Assembly: GCA_021777755.1 (NCBI GenBank)
Contig: JAJYDE010000004.1
Location: 1-64,000 of the forward strand
Direction of reading: 5' to 3'
From: Deltaproteobacteria bacterium
GTDB taxonomy: Bacteria; Desulfobacterota; Syntrophobacteria; Syntrophobacterales; Syntrophobacteraceae
Length of the DNA: 64,000 bases
The translations under genes were made by a program, and so were the position numbers. Numbering within the stretch: position 1 is the first letter of the stretch; each line of letters opens with the position of its first letter. The notes under the pieces are model-generated. The model did no database searches, was not told the origin of the DNA, and was given only the letters and a program-made list of their open reading frames with translations. This document shows positions 50,920 through 60,802 of the stretch, piece by piece.

Positions 50920-53700
50920 ATGGACTACAAAGATACGCTCAATCTTCCACAGACCGATTTCCCGATGAAGGCAAACCTGACCGTCCGTGAACCCGAACTT
51001 TTGAAAAAATGGGACGAAATCGGTCTCTACAAGCTTTTGCGCCAAAAAGGCAAGGGGCGCCCGCGCTATATTCTCCACGACGGTCCGCCTTATGCCAACG
51101 GGCATATCCATCTTGGCACGGCACTGAACAAAATCCTGAAGGACATAATCATCAAATCGCACCAGATGAGCGGGATGGACGCTGCCTACGTTCCGGGTTG
51201 GGACTGCCACGGGCTTCCGATCGAACACCAGGTGGACAAGGAGTTGGGCAAGAAGAAAGAGACCGTGTCCCAGTGCGAAAGACGCTCATTATGCCGGGGC
51301 TATGCGCAGAAGTTCATCGACATCCAGCGCAATGAATTCAAAAGGCTCGGGGTGCTGGGGGAATGGGACGATCCCTATCTTACAATGGCTTATTACTACG
51401 AGGCGACAATAGCCCGGGAACTCGGGAGATTTTTCGAAAAGGGCAGCGTGATTCGAAGCAAAAAACCGGTCTATTGGTGCACCAGTTGCCGCACAGCCCT
51501 GGCGGAAGCCGAAGTTGAATACGCCGACCACAAGTCGCCTTCGGTTTACGTTAAATTTGCCCTGCGGGGAGAAGCCGCGGCGAGTTTACCCGGACTTGCG
51601 GGCAAGAACTGTTTTGTACTGATCTGGACGACCACGCCCTGGACGCTTCCGGCCAACCTGGCAATCGCGCTGCACCCCGAGTTCACTTACGTCGCGGTCG
51701 AGGTGGAAGACGAGGTCTGGATCCTGGCCGAAGGGCTTCTGGAAAATGTGATGGCCGCGGCCGGTGTGCAAAACCACAAAACGGTCGGGACTTTGAGCGC
51801 CGGGCAACTAAAAGGCCTTAAGGCTCGCCACCCCTTTGCCGATCGCGATTCTCTCATAATCCTCGGACGTCACGTCACCCTGGAAGCCGGAACGGGAGCG
51901 GTCCACACGGCTCCGGGCCACGGGCGTGAAGACTACGAAGCGGGGCTCGAATACGGGCTGGATATCTATTCGCCCGTAGATGACGACGGGCGGTTTACAA
52001 AGGATGTGGAATTTTTCGCCGGTCAGTTCGTCTTCGATGCCAACAAGGGGGTAATCGCCAAGCTGGAAGAAAACGACAGACTGTTGCTAAAAGGAGAGCT
52101 ATCCCACAGCTATCCCCACTGCTGGCGGTGCAAAAAACCGGTGATCTTCCGCGCCACGCCCCAGTGGTTCATTTCGATGGACAAGACCGGGTTGCGGGAA
52201 AAGGCGCTGGACTGGATAGACCGTGTGCAATGGCTCCCGGGCTGGGGTCGGGAGCGCATTTACGGCATGGTGGCAAACAGGCCTGACTGGTGCATATCGA
52301 GGCAGCGCTCCTGGGGAGTCCCGATTTCGGTTTTCCGATGCACCGATTGCGGCGCCTACATTACATCCCGGGAACTTTTCGATCATATCGTGGCGATGTT
52401 TGAAAAAGAGGGTGCCGACGCCTGGTTTACACACCCGGTGGAGGAGCTTCTGCCCGAGGGGGTTTCCTGCCCCGGATGCGGGGGCAGGAAGGTTGAAAAG
52501 GAAACCGACATACTCGACGTATGGTTTGATTCCGGAACCTCCTTTGCCGCCGTGTTGGAAAGAAGAGAGGAACTGGGCCTGCCCGCCGATTTGTACCTGG
52601 AGGGAAGCGACCAGCACAGGGGCTGGTTTCATTCCTCTCTTCTGGCTTCCGTTGGGACAAGAGACACGGCCCCTTACAAGACGGTTCTCACCCACGGGTT
52701 CGTTGTGGACGGCCAGGGCCGCAAGATGTCCAAATCCATTGGAAACGTTATCGCGCCCGAGGAGATCATTCGCCAATACGGGGCGGAAATTCTGCGCCTT
52801 TGGGTATCGGCCGAAGACTACAGGGACGACGTGCGAATTTCGCCTGATATCCTCAAAAGGCTTAGCGAGGCCTACAGAAGGATCCGCAACACCTGCAGGT
52901 TTCTTTTGGGAAATCTCTACGACTTCGATCCGGCATCCGACGGGGTCGGCCGAGAGCAGATGAACGAGTTGGACCGCTTCGCGCTGCATCAACTCCAGGA
53001 GTTGATCGAAAAAGTCCGCCAGGGATATGATCGTTTCGAATTCCACCGGGTCTATCACGCCCTTCACAACTATTGTGTCGTGGATTTGAGTTCCTTCTAT
53101 CTCGACATCTTGAAGGACCGGTTGTATACCTCGACGGCCGCGGGCACGGCCAGACGTTCGGCCCAGACGGTGGTGCACACCATACTGAACACCCTGGTGC
53201 GGCTGATGGCCCCCGTGCTCTCATTTACCGCGGAGGAGATCTGGCTTCGGATGGGCCACGGGGCCGAACCTTCGGTGCACTTGCAGGCTTTCCCGGAGGC
53301 GGACCCCGCTCTCAGGGACCAACAGCTTGCGGAGCGGTGGGAAAAGATCCTCGCCATTAGAAACGAGGTGCTTCGCGCCCTGGAAACAGCCCGCAAGGAA
53401 AAAACGATCGGCCACCCCCTCGATGCCCGTGTGCGCATGGCTCTGCCCCCGGAGTTTGAAAGCGAGTTCACCGATTGCGAAGAGCTTTTCCGCTCCGTTT
53501 TCATTGTATCGCAAGTCTCCATAGAACCGGCCTCGGCCCTTGAGGCCCCGGTGGGCGAAGTCGATCTGGCGGGCCTTAAAATCCAGGTCGAGGCGGCTTC
53601 AGGCGAAAAATGCGAGCGATGCTGGGTAAGATCGGACAAAGTCGGGCAATTTGCCGACCAGCCCAAGATTTGCGACCGGTGCTATTCGGTTGTGGGATAA
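50920..53700 (+). CDS. ileS: Isoleucyl-tRNA synthetase
   Basis: IleRS, 926 residues, class I synthetase that charges tRNA-Ile and edits valine. The HIGH-type motif is in NGHIHLGTALNKILKDI near residue 60, the editing CP1 domain spans about 190-400 (LIWTTTPWTLPANLAIALHP), and the KMSKS loop is GRKMSKSIGNVI. The C-terminal zinc-binding tail has four Cys (CERCWVRSDKVGQFADQPKI, then CDRCYSVV). The ATG at 50920 follows GGAG; an upstream frame start lacks support. The signal peptidase gene lspA, often next to ileS, is replaced here by a DUF362 gene 57 bp later. Confidence 0.97.
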   Translation: MDYKDTLNLPQTDFPMKANLTVREPELLKKWDEIGLYKLLRQKGKGRPRYILHDGPPYANGHIHLGTALNKILKDIIIKSHQMSGMDAAYVPGWDCHGLPIEHQVDKELGKKKETVSQCERRSLCRGYAQKFIDIQRNEFKRLGVLGEWDDPYLTMAYYYEATIARELGRFFEKGSVIRSKKPVYWCTSCRTALAEAEVEYADHKSPSVYVKFALRGEAAASLPGLAGKNCFVLIWTTTPWTLPANLAIALHPEFTYVAVEVEDEVWILAEGLLENVMAAAGVQNHKTVGTLSAGQLKGLKARHPFADRDSLIILGRHVTLEAGTGAVHTAPGHGREDYEAGLEYGLDIYSPVDDDGRFTKDVEFFAGQFVFDANKGVIAKLEENDRLLLKGELSHSYPHCWRCKKPVIFRATPQWFISMDKTGLREKALDWIDRVQWLPGWGRERIYGMVANRPDWCISRQRSWGVPISVFRCTDCGAYITSRELFDHIVAMFEKEGADAWFTHPVEELLPEGVSCPGCGGRKVEKETDILDVWFDSGTSFAAVLERREELGLPADLYLEGSDQHRGWFHSSLLASVGTRDTAPYKTVLTHGFVVDGQGRKMSKSIGNVIAPEEIIRQYGAEILRLWVSAEDYRDDVRISPDILKRLSEAYRRIRNTCRFLLGNLYDFDPASDGVGREQMNELDRFALHQLQELIEKVRQGYDRFEFHRVYHALHNYCVVDLSSFYLDILKDRLYTSTAAGTARRSAQTVVHTILNTLVRLMAPVLSFTAEEIWLRMGHGAEPSVHLQAFPEADPALRDQQLAERWEKILAIRNEVLRALETARKEKTIGHPLDARVRMALPPEFESEFTDCEELFRSVFIVSQVSIEPASALEAPVGEVDLAGLKIQVEAASGEKCERCWVRSDKVGQFADQPKICDRCYSVVG

Positions 53701-53757
53701 ATGGCGGGATTGGTGCATTTGGAGATCCGATCGGCGATTTTTGAGGAGGTGGAACAG

Positions 53758-54825
53758 ATGAAAAGCCAGGTGTTTTTTACGCCAGTCAAGGATGCCGATG
53801 ATATCGAGGCCGTTAATGCCAGCCTCGACGGTTTGCTGGAAAAAAGCCGCGTGGCGCAGGTGGCCGCCGCGGGCAACAAGGTGGCCGTAAAGCTCCACTT
53901 TGGAGAAGAGGGCACGGATTCATTCGTAAGGCCCGATCATTTGCGGGTTATCTGCGAGAAGATAGCGCAAAGAGAGGCCAAACCTTTTCTATCCGATGCC
54001 AACACGCTCTATCGGGGCAAACGGCTGAACAGCCAGGATCACCTCCAGGTGGCCATCGAACATGGATTTACCCGCGAGGCCGCGGGCGCCGACATTTTCA
54101 TCCCCGATGATACGCGGGACGAAGATGTCGCGGAGGTTTCAATCGATCAGAAATTTATCAAGACCGCCAGCATCTGCCGCTGCTACCTGGATGCCGACGC
54201 ATTCATCGCGGTGACTCATTTCAAGGGCCATGCTCTTACGAGTTTCGGCGGTTCCTTGAAAAACGTCGGGATGGGATGTGCGACCCGGCGTGGCAAACTT
54301 GCCCAGCACTGTGACGCCACCCCCACTTTTTATGAAGACAAGTGCATCGGCTGCGGCGAGTGCGAGAAGGTCTGCCCGGTTGGCGCCATTCAGATGGAAA
54401 ACGACAAATCGGTGCTTACCAGGGACAAATGCATCGGGTGCGCGAGCTGCGTTGCGGCCTGCCCCAACACGGCGCTTTTTATCGATTTCAAGGCGGGTGA
54501 CGATGTCCAGAAAAAGATGGTCGAGTACGCCTACGCTATTTTGAAGGAAAAGGAAGGCAAGGCCGCTTTTTTGAATTTTGCCCTGAGAATAAACAAGGAA
54601 TGCGATTGCTGGCGTTACGGCAACCAGCGGATCGCCCCCGATGTGGGGATTTTCGCATCGACCGACCCGGTGGCGATCGACAAGGCCAGTCTCGACCTGG
54701 TGAACAAGGCCTGCGGGAAGGAGATCTTCAAAGAGTTTCATCCCGATCAAAACCCGCTGCTGCAGATCGAATATGCAAACCGGATCGGCCTTGGAAACCT
54801 CGACTACGAACTCGTAAGGCTGTGA
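53758..54825 (+). CDS. DUF362 protein with two [4Fe-4S] ferredoxin motifs
   Basis: A 355-residue cytoplasmic iron-sulfur protein. The DUF362 part includes VAVKLHFGEEGTDSFVRPDH, then SDANTLYRGKRLNSQDHLQV and VTHFKGHALTSFGGSLKNVG. A dicluster ferredoxin domain is inserted at about 200-250: CIGCGECEKVCPVGAIQ and CIGCASCVAACPNTALF. C-terminally CDCWRYGNQRIAPDVGIFAS returns to DUF362, with more Cys. The ATG at 53758 follows GAGGAGGTGGA. Homologues are widespread in anaerobes and presumed to be electron carriers or maturation factors; the precise role is unproven. Confidence 0.92.
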   Translation: MKSQVFFTPVKDADDIEAVNASLDGLLEKSRVAQVAAAGNKVAVKLHFGEEGTDSFVRPDHLRVICEKIAQREAKPFLSDANTLYRGKRLNSQDHLQVAIEHGFTREAAGADIFIPDDTRDEDVAEVSIDQKFIKTASICRCYLDADAFIAVTHFKGHALTSFGGSLKNVGMGCATRRGKLAQHCDATPTFYEDKCIGCGECEKVCPVGAIQMENDKSVLTRDKCIGCASCVAACPNTALFIDFKAGDDVQKKMVEYAYAILKEKEGKAAFLNFALRINKECDCWRYGNQRIAPDVGIFASTDPVAIDKASLDLVNKACGKEIFKEFHPDQNPLLQIEYANRIGLGNLDYELVRL

Positions 54826-54926
54826 CGGCGTGTGGTTGGCGCGAAGAAGGGAAAGCCGAGCGCTTCGGCTGTGGAGCGGGGCGCCCGGTAAATTTCTTTT
54901 CTTCCGATTTCGATCCAACTGTGCGC

Positions 54927-55487
54927 TCAGACCGGCATGAGTTTTAAGAGGGCGCCCAGCGCAACGGCTTTCTCCTGGCTGAGTTCGCCTATCTGCCCCC
55001 TTCTTTCGGTCATTCTTCGAAAATGGGTAAAATCGGTCGGCAGGATTTCTCTTTCCACCAGGAAAGCTATTTTTTGTATAATTTTACGGATTTGTTCCGG
55101 ATTTCTTATCCTGCCCGCATCTCCGGAGGTCCTGACGAAATACTCTATCTTCATTCTGCCGCCCGCGGCGTTATATTCCAAGTCCTTTACCCGATGGAGG
55201 GTGAGGATGGCATAATCGCCGAGAGCCTGCCAGAAAACCTCGTCATAGCCCCGCCAGGCGGGCAAATAGAATCGCAGCAACGCGGGCGCCTTGTTTCCCT
55301 CCGTTAGAACGGCCTTGTAGAGATGGACGGGCGTCCGTTCGACTTCCTCACCGCCTATGGTCTCAAAGATTCCAAAGAGTACCCGCCTTTGCATTTTCCG
55401 CAACCGTTTTTCAAACTGCTCGATCAGACCGCCCTGCCCTGGAATGTTGCTCAGGTTTTCCAAAATTTTTTCAATAGCCGCTTCCAT
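54927..55487 (-). CDS. Conserved hypothetical protein of 186 residues
   Basis: A soluble alpha/beta protein. The first 50 residues are helical (AAIEKILENLSNIPGQGGLI, EQFEKRLRKMQRRV). The middle has HLYKAVLTEGNKAPALLRFY and a conserved-looking LPAWRGYDEVFWQALGDYA. The end reads VEREILPTDFTHFRRMTERR. No signal peptide, membrane helix or catalytic motif is recognisable. The ATG at 55487 follows AGGAGAAT, a strong site; longer versions have no support. Convergent with the DUF362 gene and downstream of the radical SAM gene by position, with a 244-bp gap (55488-55730) showing nothing. Confidence 0.65.
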   Translation of the reverse strand: MEAAIEKILENLSNIPGQGGLIEQFEKRLRKMQRRVLFGIFETIGGEEVERTPVHLYKAVLTEGNKAPALLRFYLPAWRGYDEVFWQALGDYAILTLHRVKDLEYNAAGGRMKIEYFVRTSGDAGRIRNPEQIRKIIQKIAFLVEREILPTDFTHFRRMTERRGQIGELSQEKAVALGALLKLMPV

Positions 55488-55730
55488 GCCATTCTCCTTC
55501 GGGGGGGGACCATAAAGGCGCCAAAATCGGCGGATCGGTCCGGCTTTTTTGGGAATTCCTCTTGTTGGCGCCCATCCTGGAACCATGGTGGCCTCGTTCC
55601 CACAGCATCGGTTTTCCGAATCGACACCAATTCAATTATACATAATTTGCCTTGAGAAGTTTCGCCAGTGCGGGGAGCGGGGCGGCAAGCAACGGGGCTT
55701 TTTGCCAAAGCTTTGGTTGACGGCTTTGCA

Positions 55731-57056
55731 CTACAGCCTTTGAATCAGATAGAGAAAGGTCGGTACGGGGATTTTCATCTTCAATTTGTAGAATTCTCTT
55801 TTAATGTTCTTTTTCCACCCGGAAATATCGGCGTCGAGCAAGGGGGAAAAATAGACGGTCCCCTTTGGGCAGTGGTGGTCGAAGTGTTTTCCAAGCAGTC
55901 CGAGGACGGATTCGATATGGCCGTCGGGCAGGTTCGGACCGAAGACGAAGTTGGAAGTGACCTCGATGCGTTCATATCTCCTGTTGATTTCGACGATTTT
56001 TGCAAAAGCGGTCCGCACCCCTTCGGCCGTGATGCCTTTGCGCAGACCGGAAAGGGTTTGCGGGTCGGCCGATTCGAGTCCCACATTGATATAGGTTTTA
56101 AAGGAAAGCCGGTCTATTCGCTCGAAGGTTTCAAAGCTGGCCCCGATAATCGAATCGACACTGCCGAAGAGGAAAAGACAGGGGTCTTGAAGGTTCGAGT
56201 TCTTCAGATCGAAGGCTTCGAAAGCGCGCTTGGCGGCGAATTCCAGCAGTCCGGGGTCCGAGTTCAAAGCATCGTGCTGGCCGAGAAACAGGGAGTTGTA
56301 ATTTGGAAGATCGTTGGCGAAAAAGTTCCGCAGGGCCGCGATCTGCGCGTCTATGTTCTGCCTTGAGCGATTTCTGAAACCCAAACGGGACTTGACCCGG
56401 CAAAATCCACACTTGTAGAGACACCCGTCGGCTATGATGAGCGGGACCAGGTCATAATCCACATGCCTGGAATCGGGAGGAAGCACCGTTATGCTGTCTC
56501 CGACAATATCGGAGAGGCGGCGGGCTTTTTTGGAGAGTTCGGCCGGGGGCTTGGATTTTACGAGATCGAGGAATTTGCCAAGGCTTGCCGGGAGCACGCC
56601 GGAAGACAGTTCGGTGAGCTTTCGGTGCAAGGGCCCCAGGGCCTCGATTGCCGATTCCACCGCATGGTCTTCGAAGGGATCGCACGAATTGATGCCGTTA
56701 CTCGCATAGTGAAGACACGGAAGGTAATATTCGCCAAAGCAATCGTAAGGGCCGTCATAGCCCCCGGTGGAATAATAGACCCAGTCGCCTGAAACAGTAC
56801 TTTTGAGCCATTCGGAAGGATTGGGCCAGTCTTTTCCCCTGCCGGTTATAAACTTCACTTCCCCGTTCAGGTTGAAGTGGAAAAGGTGCCCGGGGGTCTT
56901 GATCTCGGCGTAACGGCCGTAGCGCAACGGGTAACTGACCTTGGAGTAGCCGCTGGCGCCAAGTTTATCCAGCGTGATATGCAGATTGTCTATTTCGAAT
57001 GTTTCCACAAGCTCAAAAGTCGGATAGAGAAAATTAATACGAAATCGCGCTGCCAC
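55731..57056 (-). CDS. Radical SAM protein, unassigned subgroup
   Basis: A roughly 441-residue radical SAM enzyme. The cluster motif is CLYKCGFC (IADGCLYKCGFCRVKSR), about 210 residues from the start, unusually late. The region before it is a large extra domain (HFNLNGEVKFITGRGKDWPN, WVYYSTGGYDGPYDCFGEYY) with no known match. Later the TIM-barrel shows FKTYINVGLESADPQTLSGL and VTSNFVFGPNLPDGHIES. The start is uncertain: GTG at 57056 is given because longer frames would run over the opposite gene at 57221. Ribosome-site evidence is weak. Reaction unknown. Confidence 0.75.
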   Translation of the reverse strand: MAARFRINFLYPTFELVETFEIDNLHITLDKLGASGYSKVSYPLRYGRYAEIKTPGHLFHFNLNGEVKFITGRGKDWPNPSEWLKSTVSGDWVYYSTGGYDGPYDCFGEYYLPCLHYASNGINSCDPFEDHAVESAIEALGPLHRKLTELSSGVLPASLGKFLDLVKSKPPAELSKKARRLSDIVGDSITVLPPDSRHVDYDLVPLIIADGCLYKCGFCRVKSRLGFRNRSRQNIDAQIAALRNFFANDLPNYNSLFLGQHDALNSDPGLLEFAAKRAFEAFDLKNSNLQDPCLFLFGSVDSIIGASFETFERIDRLSFKTYINVGLESADPQTLSGLRKGITAEGVRTAFAKIVEINRRYERIEVTSNFVFGPNLPDGHIESVLGLLGKHFDHHCPKGTVYFSPLLDADISGWKKNIKREFYKLKMKIPVPTFLYLIQRL

Positions 57057-57220
57057 GGCGCCGGTTTTTATTATGTATCCCGGCGGGCGGCGTGTCCATA
57101 CAAAAGACAACGGCTTTTCAGGTCCGGTTGCCCGTTTCGGACTTCCTGTTGTACCTTCGGGCCAATCAATGTGATATTCTCGGAGCGGGAAAAGATCACC
57201 GCAGGGAAAGGGTCTTGAAA

Positions 57221-58981
57221 ATGGCTTTAGACACAAAAATCGCCGCACTCATTTTGGCTGCCGGATATTCCTCGCGCATGGGCGAATTTAAACCCCTTCT
57301 CCCGCTTGGCGCGTCCACGGTCATGGAGGAGGCCGTGGAGCGGTTTCGACGCGCGGGCATCGAAGACATAAGGGTGATCTGCGGCCACAGGGCCGATGAG
57401 TTGAGGCCGGTTATCGCGAGGCTGGGAATAAGGGGAATATTGAATTCCCGTTTTGAAAGGGGGATGTATTCATCCGTATTGGCGGGTGTAGAAAGCCTCG
57501 AGGCTGAAATAGAGGCCTTTTTTGTGCTTCCCGTGGACGTGCCGCTTGTAAAACCGGCAACGATAGCGGCCCTGGCCGCGAGTTACCGCCAAACCCGCCC
57601 GAAGATCGTCTACCCGAGGTTTGAAGGTCTTAGAGGACATCCCCCCGTTATTTCGACTGAACTTGCCGCGAAGCTGCCCGATGATTGTGAAGGAGGGCTT
57701 GCGGCTTTTCTCGGCGGGTATGAAGAGGAGGCCGCGGACCTCGATGTGATCGACCAGGCGGTCTTGATGAACTGCAACACCCGGCTGGATTATCTCAAAC
57801 TGAAGGCTTACCGGTCGAGGGAAGAGATCCCCGCCTATCGTGAATGCATGGCTCTTTTGAAAGGGCGAAACGCTACCGGGGAGTTGATCTCCCACTGCCA
57901 AACGGTGGCCGAAGCGGCCCGGATGCTGGCAGTCGAATTGTATTCGGCGGGCCTTGATCCTGATTTCGAACTCGTCGGGGCCGCGGGGCTGCTTCACGAT
58001 CTGGCCAAGGGGCTTGCCCCCGACCACGCCGAGGCCGGCGCCCGGTTTCTGGAAACAATCGGCTATAGCCGCGTTGCCAGCGCAGTGGCCTCCCATACCG
58101 ATATCGAACCCGAAAGGCAGGCCTGCCCGGATGAGGCGGACATAGTTCATCTGGCCGACAAGTTCGTCAAAGGCGACAAGGTGGTAAGCCTGGAGGAAAG
58201 ATTCGAGGGAGCGTTAAAAAAGTTTGCGGCAAGGCCCGAGGTCCTCGAAGCGGTGCAAAGGCGCCTTCGCAATGCCAGGACTATAAACGCCCGGTTTGAG
58301 AACATCCTTGGAGTTTCCCCGCACGACCTGGTTGGAAAATACGGCGCCCTTATGCGGGCGGCTGTGGGCGGCCCGAGAAACATATACCTCGCAAGGCACG
58401 GGGCTGTCGAGCACCAGTCAGGCGTCAAATGCTACATTGGCCAAACGGACCTGTGTCTAAGCAAGGAAGGGATCGAGCAGGCTGAAAAACTGGCGGCGAA
58501 GCTTCGGCCCATCCCGCTTACCGCCATCTTCTCAAGCGATCTGGGCAGGGCTTCGGACACCGCGAAAATCATCGGTGCGCTCCATGGGATAGAGACCACG
58601 GCGATGAGCAGCTTCCGGGAAATCGCCCTGGGAGACTGGGAGGGGCTGACCTTCGAAGATGTTCGCCGCCTCCATCCCGCGGAATATGAACAAAGGGGGC
58701 GGGATATCGCGCACTTCAGACCCTCGGGGGGTGAAAGCTTCACAGATTGCGCTCGAAGGGTCATCCCGGCTTTCCGCGATGCGATTTACTCGACCCGAGG
58801 CGATATCCTGATAGTTGCCCACGCGGGGGTAAACCGGATACTGCTGTGTTTTGCGATGGGAAAACCGCTGAGTGAACTCTTCGAGATCGAGCAGGATTAC
58901 TGTTGCTTGAACAGGATCGGGTGCCGCGACTTTTCATTGGAGCTGGAGAGCCTCAACGAACCTCTTTCTTTGGTGCGTTGA
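57221..58981 (+). CDS. Three-domain fusion: MobA-like nucleotidyltransferase, HD phosphohydrolase, histidine phosphatase
   Basis: A 586-residue fusion. Residues 1-195 form a MobA/MocA-like nucleotidyltransferase (ALILAAGYSSRMGEFKPLLP, with VLPVDVPL carrying the metal Asp D106). Residues 210-345 form an HD domain (LLHDLAKGLAPDHAEAGARF, ending VHLADKFVKGD). Residues 385-580 are a CobC/phosphoglycerate-mutase-like phosphatase (IYLARHGAVEHQ, with R392-H393, and ILIVAHAGVNRILL). The first domain suggests cytidylyl transfer to molybdopterin or a related cofactor; the phosphatase resembles alpha-ribazole phosphatase. The ATG at 57221 follows AAGGG. Combination in one chain implies one pathway, possibly molybdenum- or corrinoid-cofactor handling, but the substrates are not evident. 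Confidence 0.88.
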   Translation: MALDTKIAALILAAGYSSRMGEFKPLLPLGASTVMEEAVERFRRAGIEDIRVICGHRADELRPVIARLGIRGILNSRFERGMYSSVLAGVESLEAEIEAFFVLPVDVPLVKPATIAALAASYRQTRPKIVYPRFEGLRGHPPVISTELAAKLPDDCEGGLAAFLGGYEEEAADLDVIDQAVLMNCNTRLDYLKLKAYRSREEIPAYRECMALLKGRNATGELISHCQTVAEAARMLAVELYSAGLDPDFELVGAAGLLHDLAKGLAPDHAEAGARFLETIGYSRVASAVASHTDIEPERQACPDEADIVHLADKFVKGDKVVSLEERFEGALKKFAARPEVLEAVQRRLRNARTINARFENILGVSPHDLVGKYGALMRAAVGGPRNIYLARHGAVEHQSGVKCYIGQTDLCLSKEGIEQAEKLAAKLRPIPLTAIFSSDLGRASDTAKIIGALHGIETTAMSSFREIALGDWEGLTFEDVRRLHPAEYEQRGRDIAHFRPSGGESFTDCARRVIPAFRDAIYSTRGDILIVAHAGVNRILLCFAMGKPLSELFEIEQDYCCLNRIGCRDFSLELESLNEPLSLVR

Positions 58982-59144
58982 AGCCATCCCGTGCGATTTC
59001 ATTTTGCCCCCGACCCCGCGATATGGTAGCTTACGCTGCCGAAAACGACCGCATTTCAGAACCGGAAGAAATCAAGATCGACCCATTGCGAGCCGTCTCG
59101 ATCATTTGGCCAATGATGACGGGATGGTTTGATCGAGGAGCAAC

Positions 59145-59774
59145 ATGTCGTTCAGTTTTTTCCCCAAATCTCCCAAATTCTTCGAGCTGTTTCGTGAACA
59201 GAATCGGATCATCGTCAGTGCCGCGACCGTGCTCGACAAGATGGTACGGGAATTTGGAAATTGCGAAAGTCAGTGCCAGGCCATCAACATACTCGAGGCC
59301 GAAGGCGATGTGCTCAACCGCACGATCCGCCGGGAACTGTCCACAACCTTTATTACGCCCATCGACCGGGAGGACATTCACGAGATCAACTCCTCCCAGG
59401 AAACCATTCTCAATCACATCCAGGCCGTCTCCAACCGCATCGGGGTCTACGAGGTGCAACAGATCCGTTTTCCGGCCATGAAAATGATCGGCAACGTAAA
59501 GGACATGGTTATCGGCATCGGGGTCATGCTCGGAAAGCTGGGCGGAGGCAAAGAGGTAAACGACACCGTATCGCAGTTGCAACATCTCAAGAAGGAATGT
59601 GAGATGCTGCTGCTTAGCGGCCTGGGAGAGCTATACGACCGTTCTCCGGAAAAACCCTCGGTTGTTGTCGATATCGTCAAATGGACCCAGATTTACGATC
59701 GAATCGACAAGCTTTTCAACCGGACCTGGCAATTGACCAAATCCATCGAAGGAATCGTGCTCAAGAATGCTTGA
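59145..59774 (+). CDS. DUF47/PhoU-like Pit accessory protein
   Basis: A 209-residue all-helical cytoplasmic protein of the DUF47 family, related to PhoU. It opens FFPKSPKFFELFREQNRIIV, has the metal-binding type segment CQAINILEAEGDVLNRTIRR and FITPIDREDIHEINSSQETI, and ends with helical repeats. The ATG at 59145 follows GAGGAG. Its TGA overlaps the ATG of the Pit gene by eight bases. DUF47-Pit pairs are a common arrangement in which the DUF47 protein probably controls phosphate uptake. Confidence 0.92.
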   Translation: MSFSFFPKSPKFFELFREQNRIIVSAATVLDKMVREFGNCESQCQAINILEAEGDVLNRTIRRELSTTFITPIDREDIHEINSSQETILNHIQAVSNRIGVYEVQQIRFPAMKMIGNVKDMVIGIGVMLGKLGGGKEVNDTVSQLQHLKKECEMLLLSGLGELYDRSPEKPSVVVDIVKWTQIYDRIDKLFNRTWQLTKSIEGIVLKNA

Positions 59775-60774
59775 GATTCCCATATCCCTGGTTGTAGTGA
59801 TTGTAATAGCCCTGGTCTTCGATTTCACCAACGGGGCGCATGACTCCGCAAACGCCATCGCGACGGTTGTTTCCACCAAGGTGCTTTCGCCTGTGGCCGC
59901 GGTCATCATGGCGGCCGTTCTAAACCTTTTGGGCGCTTTAATAGGAACTCACGTCGCCCAGACCGTGGGAAGCGGCATCGTGCATCCCGGGATGATCAAA
60001 GGTTGCCAGGCGCTGGCCTTGGCGGCTCTTTTCGGCGCCATAGCCTGGAACGTCCTGACCTGGTACCTGGGGCTGCCCTCCTCGTCTTCCCACGCCCTGA
60101 TCGGGGGGTTGATCGGAGCGACCCTGGCCTACACCGGTCCGCACGCTCTCAATTTTTATTCCATTTTCCACAAGGTCATCGCGCCACTGATTGTTTCGCC
60201 CATTGCCGGCTTTATCGTCGGATATCTTTTGATGCTCACCCTTTCCTGGATTTTCTGCAACTCACATCCTCGAAAAGTGAACAAAGCTTTTCGACGGCTG
60301 CAGATTGTCTCCTCGGCTTTCATGGCCACGAGCCACGGCACAAATGACGCTCAAAAGACCATGGGGCTCATTACCCTGGCCCTTTTTATCAGCCACAGGA
60401 TAACGGATATGACAGTGCCTTTCTGGGTGCAGATCACTTGCGCCACGTGCATGGGGCTTGGCACGGCCATAGGGGGTTGGAGGATAATCAAGACCATGGG
60501 CCACAAGATATTCAATCTTCAAGCGGTACACGGCTTTTCGGCGGAAACCTCGGCCGCGGGAGTCATTTTGACCGCTTCCGCCCTGGGCGCTCCGATCAGC
60601 ACGACTCATGTCATTTCAGCCACGATCCTCGGGGTGGGTTCCTCGAAGCGCCTTTCGGCGGTTCGCTGGGGAGTCGCGGGGCAAATGGCGGTGGCCTGGG
60701 TGCTTACGATCCCGGCGGCGGCGCTTATAGCCGCGCTTTGCTTCAAACTGATCATGATGACAGGTCTAATGTAG
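59767..60774 (+). CDS. pit: Inorganic phosphate transporter, Pit family
   Basis: A 335-residue inner-membrane phosphate:cation symporter with about ten helices arranged as an inverted repeat. Both PiT signatures occur: DFTNGAHDSANAIATVV in the first half and ATSHGTNDAQKTMGLITLA in the second. PSSSSHALIGGLIGATLAYT and GAPISTTHVISATILGVGSS are the matching loop motifs. The start at 59767 is coupled to the DUF47 gene. Length is normal for short bacterial Pit proteins. Energy coupling (H+ or Na+) is unknown. Confidence 0.95.
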   Translation: MLEIPISLVVVIVIALVFDFTNGAHDSANAIATVVSTKVLSPVAAVIMAAVLNLLGALIGTHVAQTVGSGIVHPGMIKGCQALALAALFGAIAWNVLTWYLGLPSSSSHALIGGLIGATLAYTGPHALNFYSIFHKVIAPLIVSPIAGFIVGYLLMLTLSWIFCNSHPRKVNKAFRRLQIVSSAFMATSHGTNDAQKTMGLITLALFISHRITDMTVPFWVQITCATCMGLGTAIGGWRIIKTMGHKIFNLQAVHGFSAETSAAGVILTASALGAPISTTHVISATILGVGSSKRLSAVRWGVAGQMAVAWVLTIPAAALIAALCFKLIMMTGLM

Positions 60775-60802
60775 CCGAATCGCCGGAAGTCTTTATCGAC
60801 GA

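Noticed and set aside
52099-53178. A minus-strand open frame of 359 codons
   Set aside because: Antisense to ileS, with no ribosome site and no protein family look.
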